Position numbers and translations under genes: made by a program
From: Gammaproteobacteria bacterium
Lineage (GTDB): Bacteria; Pseudomonadota; Gammaproteobacteria; Eutrophobiales; Eutrophobiaceae
Assembly: GCA_003645215.1 (NCBI GenBank)
Contig: QNEM01000041.1
Coordinates: forward strand, 1-11,231
Reading direction: 5' to 3'
DNA: 11,231 bases
Notes under the pieces: model-generated
The model's database searches: none
Seen by the model: the letters and a program-made list of their open reading frames with translations, nothing else
Told to the model about the DNA's origin: nothing
Shown: piece by piece, positions 1 through 7,973 of the stretch
How positions within the stretch are numbered: position 1 is the stretch's first letter
Layout of the letters: the number at the start of each line of letters is the position of its first letter

Positions 1-3000
1 ATGGTGTCGGCGTAGATGGATCGATTGAAAAATTAAGTGGCAAGCCCAGCGAGCAGGATGGTTCGTTCGACCTCACCTTCAAGGCCGATAATACTAACGA
101 TGATGGATTGCAGATTCTTTTTGAAACTGGCAAGACGGATAAAGGTGTTTCGATACTCTATGATGAAACCAACAATGACATTGTGGTTTATTATAATGAT
201 AAGGACGAGCAGCCGAATACTACTTTTACGCTGACGGCGGATCTGGATGATCTGGCGGGTGACGGCAGTATCGCTGCAGTCGATGCAACTGCAGATTTTG
301 TGCATGTTACATTGGTCATAGCAGGAGCAAGTACTGATGGTGTCTATACTGATGATAAGCTCACGATTTATGTGAATGGTATTGATGGAGGGTCATTAAC
401 TAACGGCGCTGATGGTATCGAAATAAAAAAATGGAGTGATGCAAATGCCGCTGGTTTAGGGACTGAGGCAGGTGGCAAACATGCCGGTGATGACATTAAT
501 GCAGGATCGAATTTCGTCGGTCAAATGGCAACATTCAACTTTTTTGAAACTGCGTTAACAGCAGCTGATGTCCAGCAAAATTTTGACAGGCTTGTTGTTG
601 CTCCCACAATTGAGGTGACTTCGGTTAGCAGTGCTACAGCTGGTGCTACTGCGGTTCCAGGTGGTGGTTCAGTACAGATCACCACCGATTTGGGTGGGCT
701 GGTGACGGTCCATTCAGATGGCACAGTGGAGTATTCCCCGAATGGACAAACGATTTTTGCTGATCTTAACTTCGGTGATAATCCGGTGGTGGATAGTTTT
801 ACCTATACCGTCTCCAGTACTGGAGATGATGATGTCGCGACGGTCAACATTACTGTCGATGCCAGTAATGAGTTTGACCTTGCTTCTCTTACAGGTGGAA
901 GCGGCAGCCAGGGGACTATATTCAATGGTATAGCAAGCGAAGATCGTGCTGGGCATGTATTCGCAACAGGAGATGTCAATGGTGACGGCTTTGATGATTT
1001 GATTATTGGTGGTCCCGGGGTTGACACCTTTACTGGAGAGACCTATGTAGTGTTTGGTAAATCAGGCGGCTTTGGTGACGAGTTTGAGTTATCTTCACTG
1101 GCAGCAGGCGATGGCAGTACTGGTTTTGTCATTAACGGGATCGATGTAAAGGATAATAGTGCACGTTCAATTGATGCCGGTGATTTCAACGGTGATGGAT
1201 ACACCGACATTCTTATTGGTGCGAACCGTGCAGATCCCAATGATTCATTTACTTCCGGCGAGAGCTATGTGGTATTTGGACATGCAGGCTCTTTCGATGC
1301 TGAATTAAATCTGGCTGATCTGGCAACTGGCGATGGCAGTACTGGTTTTGTTTTGAATGGTGTTAATAACAATGATATCAGTGGTACATCGGTGGCCTTT
1401 GCAGGCGATGTCAATGGCGACGGTCTGGATGATATTGCCATCGCTGCTCCCTGGGCTTCCCCGAATGGTAATACTTATGCAGGTGAGACCTATCTGGTCT
1501 ATGGCAAAAATGATACTAATCTTTCTTCAATATTAGGGATTGGTACAGGCTCTGATAGCAATCCTGTTGATTCAGGTGAATTTGAATTGTCTTCCTTATT
1601 TGTTGCCAACGGTGGTGATGGCAGTAATGGTTCAGTATTCGTTGGTGGTGCGGCATATGATTATAGTGGCAGGTCTGTGGCTGGTGCCGGTGATATCAAT
1701 GGTGATGGCTTTGATGATTTGATTATTGGGGCCTGGGGTGCGACACCTGATACACGTACAGGTGCTGGTATTTCTTATGTCGTATTTGGTCAAGCAACAA
1801 CATTTACTGCAGAGTTTGATCTATCTACTGATATTACGGGGATCAATGGGTTTTCACTGAACGGTGTGACTGCCTATGATTATAGCGGTGAGACAGTAGC
1901 CTCTGCCGGTGATATTAATGGTGATGGTTTTGAGGATTTGGTGATCGCAGCAATATATGCAAGTCCTAATGGCACATATTCAGGCGAGACCTATGTGGTA
2001 TTTGGACGCAGCAACGCTAACTTTTCTGTGATGTTAGGTGGTGGTAGTGAATTTGAGTTATCAACTCTTGCGACAGGTGGTGGGACAGATGGCATTGTTT
2101 TTTATGGGTCTGCAGCAAATTTCTTTAGCGGAGATGGTGCAGAGACGGCGGGTGATATCAATGGTGATGGCTTTGATGATTTGCTGATTGGTCGCTGGAG
2201 TTACAATGACACCGGGCTCGATACGGGAGAGAGCTATGTAGTGTTTGGAAGTGATAATTTCACACCATTTTTGGGCATAAATCCTGGTGTTGATGATGGA
2301 GTATTCGAACTCTCAATTATTATTCCACCGACAGATAATCACGTTACAGGAATATCGTCCACTGTGACTGCAGGGTTTGTCTTGTCTGGTATTGACGATG
2401 ACGATATCAGCGGCGAGTCGGTTTCCTCGGCAGGTGATGTCAATGGCGATGGTTTTGATGACATTATCATCGGCGCTTATCACGGCGCACCGAATGGTGT
2501 CAGATCAGGTGAAGCCTATATTATTTACGGAAAGGATTTTCGTTTTGAATCCCCCATAGTTGGAAGCAGCAGTGCAGATGTCGTGAGTGGTAGCGACACC
2601 TTAAGTTCTGGTGCCGGAGATGACACGCTTACGGTTGACAGCCTTCCATCTAATACTGCTCGAGTCGATGGCGGTAGTGGTACAGATACTCTGAGTTTGA
2701 CGGGCGGTATATTATTGAATCTCACCACCTTGAGTAATACGGTTTACCAGGGCATTGAGGTTATTGATCTAACTACAGGTGGTAATTCATTACGATTAAA
2801 CGAATTAGATCTGTTTGACCTCTCGGGATCAAGTAATGTTCTGACTGTAAATGGCACAACAGGGTTAGTAACCCTGGATGCATTAAATCCAGGGAATGGT
2901 GGCTGGTCCTTTGATGGGTTGCTTGATGGCTATAATGTATACACTAATGGCGAAGCTATTATTCGAATTCTTAACAGTATAAGTGTAACCGTGTCTGCTG

Positions 3001-3293
3001 TTATTCCTTTAGACATAGATCTATTAGCGGAAGATGAAGAGCTGATTGCCAGTTCTGAATTTGTTCCTGAAGATGAATATTTTACACAGGAAAATTCAGG
3101 TGATACAGGGAATATTGTTTCTCTAACAAATCATGAAGTTATTGATGATGTTAGTCCTGAATTATTGCTTGAAACCGATGCATATGCCGATGTAGTGAAA
3201 ACAGGGGTGACGCCCTTCAGCCAACAGTTACAAAATGTTGCAAATACTTTTACTGTTAAAGCCAATACTTTGATGTCAGCACTGACAGGCTAG
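1..3293 (+). CDS. Large extracellular LamG / cadherin-like / seven FG-GAP propeller / RTX-like protein, 5'-truncated by the window
   Basis: The reading frame is open from the window edge (first full codon at 3), so the true start lies upstream; about 1096 residues are visible. In order: a LamG/concanavalin-like beta-sandwich (about 3-600, with a YVNG-type strand and a terminal FNFFETAL segment); a cadherin/VCBS-like domain (about 600-870, GTVEYSPNG and DSFTYTV); seven FG-GAP repeats (about 870-2550), each with a DxNGDGxxD Ca-binding loop (GAT codons at 972, 1182, 1407, 1692, 1911, 2154, 2436) and a GE(T/S)YVVFG-type strand; two degenerate RTX-like turns (GAGDDTL and GGSGTDTL, about 2615-2700); and an acidic tail. 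Seven blades would make a complete integrin-alpha-like propeller. By analogy it is a Ca-stabilised secreted or surface protein, possibly a type I secretion substrate; no secretion gene is visible to confirm this. I am confident of the architecture, not of the ligand. Confidence 0.9.
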   Translation, partial: GVGVDGSIEKLSGKPSEQDGSFDLTFKADNTNDDGLQILFETGKTDKGVSILYDETNNDIVVYYNDKDEQPNTTFTLTADLDDLAGDGSIAAVDATADFVHVTLVIAGASTDGVYTDDKLTIYVNGIDGGSLTNGADGIEIKKWSDANAAGLGTEAGGKHAGDDINAGSNFVGQMATFNFFETALTAADVQQNFDRLVVAPTIEVTSVSSATAGATAVPGGGSVQITTDLGGLVTVHSDGTVEYSPNGQTIFADLNFGDNPVVDSFTYTVSSTGDDDVATVNITVDASNEFDLASLTGGSGSQGTIFNGIASEDRAGHVFATGDVNGDGFDDLIIGGPGVDTFTGETYVVFGKSGGFGDEFELSSLAAGDGSTGFVINGIDVKDNSARSIDAGDFNGDGYTDILIGANRADPNDSFTSGESYVVFGHAGSFDAELNLADLATGDGSTGFVLNGVNNNDISGTSVAFAGDVNGDGLDDIAIAAPWASPNGNTYAGETYLVYGKNDTNLSSILGIGTGSDSNPVDSGEFELSSLFVANGGDGSNGSVFVGGAAYDYSGRSVAGAGDINGDGFDDLIIGAWGATPDTRTGAGISYVVFGQATTFTAEFDLSTDITGINGFSLNGVTAYDYSGETVASAGDINGDGFEDLVIAAIYASPNGTYSGETYVVFGRSNANFSVMLGGGSEFELSTLATGGGTDGIVFYGSAANFFSGDGAETAGDINGDGFDDLLIGRWSYNDTGLDTGESYVVFGSDNFTPFLGINPGVDDGVFELSIIIPPTDNHVTGISSTVTAGFVLSGIDDDDISGESVSSAGDVNGDGFDDIIIGAYHGAPNGVRSGEAYIIYGKDFRFESPIVGSSSADVVSGSDTLSSGAGDDTLTVDSLPSNTARVDGGSGTDTLSLTGGILLNLTTLSNTVYQGIEVIDLTTGGNSLRLNELDLFDLSGSSNVLTVNGTTGLVTLDALNPGNGGWSFDGLLDGYNVYTNGEAIIRILNSISVTVSAVIPLDIDLLAEDEELIASSEFVPEDEYFTQENSGDTGNIVSLTNHEVIDDVSPELLLETDAYADVVKTGVTPFSQQLQNVANTFTVKANTLMSALTG

Positions 3294-3389
3294 CACACTT
3301 TACAATCCACAATAACATTCGGAGATGATGACCTTCAGATTATATTCAGTAAACTCATGCTGGTATCCTAGTGTAAAATAGTACTTATT

Positions 3390-5297
3390 ATGAGTGGAAT
3401 ATTCGGACTTTATTTTCGTAATCAGCAGGCGATTGACAAAAATATCCTGGTCGATATGGGCGCATCAATGATGCATCGTGGGCCAGACGGAATGGAGGTT
3501 TGGCTGGAAAATAATATCGGTATGGGAAATTGTATATTCCATACCACTCCAGAATCAGTCGGTAAAAAACAACCCTGGTTTGATAATGAACAGGGACTGG
3601 TGATTACGGCGGACGCACGTATTGATGCCCGTGATGACCTTGCAAGGAAACTAGGTCTGTTTAATCGTCTAAGAAATGGTATTTCTGATTGTGAATTACT
3701 TCTTGCCGCTTACACCAAGTGGCAAACAAAATGTGTTCACCATTTGATAGGAGATTTTGCTTTTCTAATTTGGGATCAGAAAGAACAACATATATTTTGT
3801 GCCAGGGATCATCTCGGTGTGAAACCTTTTTATTACCATGTTGCAGACAATATTTTTGTTGCTGCTTCAGAAGTTCGGTCAATTCTTAAAGTGCCGCAAG
3901 TTCCAAATACCATCAATCAAGGTCGAATAGCAGACTATCTGGTGGATCAACTAGAAGGGATCGATAAGATCTCAACTTTTTATGAGGGAATTTCCAGACT
4001 TCCTCCTGCGCATTCATTAACAATCACAAATCAAAAAATATCGATTAATAAATATTGGGAACTAGATCCGGAATTTGAGACTCAGTATCAATCAGACAAT
4101 GAATATGTTGAAGCATTCCATGAAATATTTAAAGAATCCGTTAGTGATCGTCTTCGAGGTAATGGAGAAGTAACGTCAATGTTAAGTGGCGGTCTTGATT
4201 CTTCCTATATCGTAGCTACAGCAAAACAGCTTAATCAAATGATGGGGAAGCCTCCTTTGATTACATATTCCGGGGTCACAGAAAATGACGCTGCTTGTCG
4301 TGAAACTCATTTTATAAAATCCGTCATCTCACAAGGAGGGCTTAACCCGATAACGGTCACTACAGATGATATAGCGGCTTATGAACAAGAACTCATGTTA
4401 AGAGATGCTTCACTAGAAGAGCTTTTTGATACGTATATGACGATGCCACGATTATTTTATTTAATGGCACGCGATCGGGGACAGCGAGTAATGCTAGATG
4501 GAGTAGATGGTGATCTGGTGCACTCATTATCAACGTCTTACCCGACCAGTCTAATTCAAAATGGCCATTATCTCAGGGCGATTTCAGAGAGTTTCGATAT
4601 CTGGCGTAATAGCTTCAGAAAAGAAACATCACTATATAAACTTCTGGAGATGACTATTCGGGCTGCGCTGGTACCTGATTGGTTACGCAAATGGCGACAG
4701 CGTCTGCCTGCAAAATCTATGTTAGAGATAAATCTGCAAGCTACCCATATCAATCGGGATTTTTCCATAGAGGTAGATATTGAATCCAGATTATCGCAGT
4801 TGCATAGTCATAATATGCTTTCTATCCATGCGAGCTTACGCGAGAAACATGTGCAAAGCATTATGCACCCTTACTTGACCGTGGCACTGGAACGTTATGA
4901 TCGAGTAGCAGCGGCTTGCTCAATTGAGCCGCGTCATCCATTATTAGACAAACGTCTGGTCGAATTTAGTGTCAGTCTTCCATGGGATCAAATAGTCAGG
5001 AATGGTTGGTCTAAATTTATTATTCGACGCGCGGCAGAGTCCAATTTGCGTGGTGAAGTTGCCTGGCGCCAGGGATGGGATTCCATAAACTGGACTTTCA
5101 CCAGTGCTTTAGTCAAAAAAAGACATCAATTCATGACTAAAAGAATTGTTGAGCAACAGTCAATATTAAGTAAATATATAGATTCAAAAATGTTACAATT
5201 TGCCGCAGAAAATAAGGAATATATTGCTTCATATGATGATGAATGCTTGATTTATAGTATCTATCACCTGGCGGATAAGTTGCAGTCTAATCTATGA
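3390..5297 (+). CDS. Asparagine-synthetase-like protein, probable lasso peptide cyclase (C protein)
   Basis: 635 residues with the two-domain AsnB fold. The N-terminal Ntn glutaminase-like domain (about 1-200) keeps HRGPDG and a GDFAF...ARDHLGVKPFYY segment, but the nucleophile Cys2 of true glutamine-dependent enzymes is Ser (MSGIFG), and the usual NGEIYN loop is replaced by TADARID. The C-terminal synthetase domain has the PP-loop SGGLDSS at residues 266-272, a GVDGDL motif at 371-376 and an E-x-RHPLLD segment near 512. An adenylating synthetase with a dead glutaminase is what lasso cyclases need: they activate a side-chain carboxylate of the precursor with ATP and join it to the core N-terminus. 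The next gene, 11 nt away, encodes a lasso-type precursor, which favours this role over asparagine synthesis. No clear ribosome site precedes the ATG; the start is chosen because family members begin M(C/S)GI. An alternative is an exopolysaccharide-locus amidotransferase. Confidence 0.85.
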   Translation: MSGIFGLYFRNQQAIDKNILVDMGASMMHRGPDGMEVWLENNIGMGNCIFHTTPESVGKKQPWFDNEQGLVITADARIDARDDLARKLGLFNRLRNGISDCELLLAAYTKWQTKCVHHLIGDFAFLIWDQKEQHIFCARDHLGVKPFYYHVADNIFVAASEVRSILKVPQVPNTINQGRIADYLVDQLEGIDKISTFYEGISRLPPAHSLTITNQKISINKYWELDPEFETQYQSDNEYVEAFHEIFKESVSDRLRGNGEVTSMLSGGLDSSYIVATAKQLNQMMGKPPLITYSGVTENDAACRETHFIKSVISQGGLNPITVTTDDIAAYEQELMLRDASLEELFDTYMTMPRLFYLMARDRGQRVMLDGVDGDLVHSLSTSYPTSLIQNGHYLRAISESFDIWRNSFRKETSLYKLLEMTIRAALVPDWLRKWRQRLPAKSMLEINLQATHINRDFSIEVDIESRLSQLHSHNMLSIHASLREKHVQSIMHPYLTVALERYDRVAAACSIEPRHPLLDKRLVEFSVSLPWDQIVRNGWSKFIIRRAAESNLRGEVAWRQGWDSINWTFTSALVKKRHQFMTKRIVEQQSILSKYIDSKMLQFAAENKEYIASYDDECLIYSIYHLADKLQSNL

Positions 5298-5300
5298 GGA
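5296..5300 (+). promoter_or_regulatory. Shine-Dalgarno GAGGA of the lasso precursor gene
   Basis: GAGGA overlaps the TGA stop codon of the cyclase gene and lies 8 nt before the ATG at 5309. The overlap suggests that the precursor is translated from the same message, coupled to the cyclase. It is the best ribosome site seen in the 3.3-9.4 kb part of the window and supports the reality of this short gene. Confidence 0.7.
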
Positions 5301-5308
5301 ATTGAGAA

Positions 5309-5473
5309 ATGGTAATCAGAAATACAAAGGACAAGCATAATTCCACAGCTACAAAGAAGTCTTATTGTTCCCCGGCATTGACACATTTTGGCACTATCCG
5401 GGAATTGACTTCTGGAGGCAGTTCTGGAGATAACGAGGGCATGAAGAATAAGGATATGAAGAAACGCTCATAA
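5309..5473 (+). CDS. Lasso-type RiPP precursor peptide (54 aa)
   Basis: 54 residues. Residues 19-34 read YCSPALTHFGTIRELT, followed by S35 and G36. This fits every position of the lasso leader signature YxxPxLxxxGxxxxLTxG: Y19, P22, L24, G28, L33, T34 (the conserved Thr at -2) and G36. The predicted core is GGSSGDNEGMKNKDMKKRS (19 residues). Gly1 and Glu8 are correctly placed for an eight-residue macrolactam; Asp6 is too close for a known ring size. The tail is Lys-rich, has no aromatic plug and ends in Ser. In lasso systems the B1 RRE protein binds the YxxP region, B2 cuts after position -1, and the C protein closes the ring. The gene lies directly after the cyclase gene with a good ribosome site. 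Cut site and ring are inferred; whether a true threaded lasso forms cannot be told, as the tail is very hydrophilic. Confidence 0.85.
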   Translation: MVIRNTKDKHNSTATKKSYCSPALTHFGTIRELTSGGSSGDNEGMKNKDMKKRS

Positions 5474-5635
5474 ACATCTAGTAACATATGTGCTTAATAC
5501 TATCATAAGTAAGCTAATTTTTATCCCATTCTGTTTTTAATCAGCACAATGTTAGATTTATTTCGAATACGTATATAAATCAAAATAAAACTTAATATAG
5601 TCTCACTTTCCAATAAAAATCAAGACATAAATCTT
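5474..5635 (+). other. AT-rich intergenic gap between precursor and methyltransferase genes
   Basis: This gap of about 160 bp is markedly AT-rich. I see no Rho-independent terminator with a GC stem and T-run, and no convincing ORF. TATA-like stretches near 5570-5600 could serve as a -10 box for the methyltransferase gene, but I could not pair one with a good -35 box at normal spacing, so no promoter is called. Confidence 0.4.
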
Positions 5636-6793
5636 ATGTATAGCATATCCGGTTTTGGGTCGATGATAATTGATAAGGGCCGCATGGATCCATATGTAGC
5701 GGCCTTACTTGATGCTGTGCAGCCTGATTCCATTGTGATGGATATTGGCACGGGCACAGGTATTTTTGCCTTGCTAGCCTGTCACTTCGGTGCGCGTCAT
5801 GTTTATGCCATAGAACCTGATGATGCCATACAGGTAGGGCGGGAATTAGCGGCTGCGAATGGTTTCGCAGAGAAGATAACATTCATTCAGGACTTGTCTA
5901 CGAAAATTACCTTACCTGAAAAGGCGAATATCATAATTTCAGACATGCGCGGCATGCTACCACTTTATGAACACCATCTTCCTTCAATTATTGATGCGAG
6001 ACAGCGCCATCTTGCAAGCGGAGGTAGTTTGATCCCTTTACAGGATACAATGCGAGTCGCAATGGTTGAGGCACCAGAATTATATCAACGCTATGCCGCG
6101 CCATGGGATGGTAGTGCCTTTGGAATCGATATGCAGGTCGCACTTCGTTGGGTCAAAAATAGTTTCTGGACTGACAAAGTCATAAAAGAAGATAAAGAAC
6201 GAATTGTGGGAGAAGCAAAAACGTGGGCAACGCTTGATTATCAGACACTTGAAGGACCGGATACGAAAGGAGAAGTGGTCTGGCAGCTAGATCAAGATGC
6301 CACCGTTCATGGATTCAGGATATGGTTTGATACGGTACTTGCGGAAGGGGTAGGCTTTACTAATGCTCCGGATCAGACTGAACTTATCTATGGGAGTGTT
6401 TTTTTTCCCTTTCTTGAACCAGTTTTGCTGAATAAGGATGATACGGTCTCAATTACTCTAAATGCAGATTTAATTGGTGATGAATATATCTGGCGTTGGC
6501 ATACCAGAATTTATGCTAAGAATGATCCTGATAAAGTTATCACAGAATACAAACAGTCTACTTTTGACGGGGTGCCTTTGTCACTTTCTCAAATGCGAAA
6601 AAGGGCAGGCAGTTATAAACCTGTCTTGAATGAGGATGGTCTGCTTAATATTGAAATAATGAAAATGATGGAGCAGGGTTTAATGCTGGAAGATATTGCA
6701 CACAGGATCACTGAAAAATATCCAGAGCGATATGCAGATTGGCAACATGCGCTTGCTGACGTAGGTAAATTATCTGTTAAATACAGTAAGTGA
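5636..6793 (+). CDS. PRMT-like class I SAM-dependent methyltransferase with possible PqqD-like C-terminal tail
   Basis: 385 residues. The Rossmann SAM-binding motif is VMDIGTGTGIFALLA (34-48), followed by the acidic residue E60 and by NGFAEKITFIQDLS (75-88). The segment SDMRGMLPLYE (102-112) aligns with the double-E loop of protein arginine methyltransferases: E112 is kept, the first Glu is Asp103, and their spacing of nine is conserved. Residues about 145-320 would form the beta-barrel half. The last 55 residues (331-385: EDGLLNIEIMKMMEQG, then LEDIAHRITEKYP, then ADVGKLS) resemble the helix-rich end of PqqD-like RiPP recognition domains. With the precursor next door, the likely substrate is the peptide or its leader complex, but this is inference. 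The ribosome site is weak (AAGA at 5622-5625). The start is chosen because MYSISGFGSMI is the expected beginning of the fold. An unrelated protein methyltransferase remains possible. Confidence 0.8.
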   Translation: MYSISGFGSMIIDKGRMDPYVAALLDAVQPDSIVMDIGTGTGIFALLACHFGARHVYAIEPDDAIQVGRELAAANGFAEKITFIQDLSTKITLPEKANIIISDMRGMLPLYEHHLPSIIDARQRHLASGGSLIPLQDTMRVAMVEAPELYQRYAAPWDGSAFGIDMQVALRWVKNSFWTDKVIKEDKERIVGEAKTWATLDYQTLEGPDTKGEVVWQLDQDATVHGFRIWFDTVLAEGVGFTNAPDQTELIYGSVFFPFLEPVLLNKDDTVSITLNADLIGDEYIWRWHTRIYAKNDPDKVITEYKQSTFDGVPLSLSQMRKRAGSYKPVLNEDGLLNIEIMKMMEQGLMLEDIAHRITEKYPERYADWQHALADVGKLSVKYSK

Positions 6794-6805
6794 CTTACAC
6801 CGTTG

Positions 6806-6979
6806 TGTCATTTCGACAGAGGACGCCTACATGGATGTACGACTGCAGGGATGCAGGAGGTAGAACGACTCAGGAGACAAAGTCGAGGTAGGTAGAGTAA
6901 CGCATGGAGCAGTTACCGAGAAATCCAGTTACTCGATTCTTATTTAGAAGCAAGATTTCTCGCTGCACTCGAAATGACA
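6806..6979. repeat. MITE-like element, 174 bp, with perfect 11-bp terminal inverted repeats
   Basis: The ends are TGTCATTTCGA (6806-6816) and its exact reverse complement TCGAAATGACA (6969-6979). The interior has several smaller inverted repeats: CTGCA/TGCAG (6843-6847/6852-6856), GTAAC/GTTAC (6897-6901/6912-6916), and CGAGAAATC/GATTTCTCG (6917-6925/6954-6962), so its transcript would fold extensively. It has no coding capacity and fills most of the gap between the methyltransferase and kinase genes. This is the form of a non-autonomous palindromic repeat. I see no clear target-site duplication. Being in the transcribed strand of a probable operon, it could act as a terminator, processing site or mRNA stabiliser. 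Confidence 0.75.
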
Positions 6980-7025
6980 AGTAAACTAGTGGTTCCCTGG
7001 TTGTTTTACGGAAAAAATTTATTAC

Positions 7026-7973
7026 ATGTACAACATTTTTGATATTTCAATTGAAAGTGATCTACGCCTGCCAGAGTTATCTGAAGGTGTTGCCAGGGAG
7101 ACCGTAATAAAGATCAAGTCTGGTGCAGATAGTAAGAGAGCGCACTGTGAGCCAGAACATCTTCATGAATGGAAAGATACAGATGGTGAAATTTGTATGC
7201 TGTCTGCGAAGTTTGAAGATAATTATCTTTTACGGTTCCCTGGTCTGGTTGATTTTTTGATCTGCTCATCAGGGGAGTCTGTATTTTATTTCCCAGAATC
7301 AGATATTCCTGAAGAGACTATCAGGCATCTGATTCTTGATCAGCTTATTCCAAGAATCTTGGGGCAGCGAGGACATCTTGTATTGCATGCCAGTGCGGTA
7401 CAAATTATAGATGAAAAGGCTGTTGTATTTCTGGGCGCTACCGGTTGGGGAAAATCCACTATTGCTTCAAGTTACTACGAGAACGGGGCACAATTAATTA
7501 CTGATGACTGCCTTTTAATAAAGATTATAGAAAATAAGGTATTTTGTGTGCCTAATTATTGTGGATTACGTCTTTATCCGGATTCTGCTGAGGCGATTTT
7601 TAAAGATAAAATGCAATATGAGCCAGTTGCCCACTACACCAGTAAAGAACGGTTGATTCTACATCACGTAGAACCTGAAAAAGCAGAGCCAATTCCGGTC
7701 AGTGCAATATTCCTCCTATCTGATCCAGACATAGGCAGTGTCGATACGGTGAGTATAAAAAAGATACAGGGGGCGAAGGAAATAATGGCCATTGTAGAAC
7801 AAACTTTTCTCATGGACATTGAAGATAAGGCCACCATTTCAAAACAATTTACAAATGCCTCTGTATTAAATGAAGTTTCACCTGTTCTATACGGGCTTTC
7901 TTACCCTCGTAAGTATGAAATGCTTGCGGAAGTACGTAACACTGTAGAAATGACAGCAGCAAATATAATTTAA
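7026..7973 (+). CDS. HprK-like serine kinase, probable lasso precursor tailoring kinase
   Basis: 315 residues. The N-terminal part (MYNIFDISIESDLRLPEL) matches the opening typical of HprK-related RiPP kinases. The HprK fold follows: LHASAV (from about 120), Walker A GATGWGKST (137-145), then the acidic pair TDDC (D160, D161) where HprK has its catalytic/Mg-binding aspartates. The N-terminal domain of classical HprK is absent, and no HPr gene is nearby, so control of the sugar phosphotransferase system is unlikely. In the paeninodin type of lasso cluster, a kinase of this family phosphorylates the C-terminal Ser of the precursor; the precursor here ends in Ser. That link is inference from context. 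The gene is separated from the methyltransferase gene by the MITE-like repeat, and its stop codon abuts the next start. The alternative is an HprK-related kinase of an exopolysaccharide/PqqD system of unknown target. Confidence 0.8.
   Translation: MYNIFDISIESDLRLPELSEGVARETVIKIKSGADSKRAHCEPEHLHEWKDTDGEICMLSAKFEDNYLLRFPGLVDFLICSSGESVFYFPESDIPEETIRHLILDQLIPRILGQRGHLVLHASAVQIIDEKAVVFLGATGWGKSTIASSYYENGAQLITDDCLLIKIIENKVFCVPNYCGLRLYPDSAEAIFKDKMQYEPVAHYTSKERLILHHVEPEKAEPIPVSAIFLLSDPDIGSVDTVSIKKIQGAKEIMAIVEQTFLMDIEDKATISKQFTNASVLNEVSPVLYGLSYPRKYEMLAEVRNTVEMTAANII

Noticed and set aside
3374..3379. TAAAAT as a -10 box just before the cyclase gene
   Set aside because: No -35 box at normal spacing, and the start site would leave almost no leader.
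7026..7973. Classical HPr kinase/phosphorylase (hprK)
   Set aside because: The N-terminal HprK domain is replaced by a different one, and no HPr or PTS gene is nearby.
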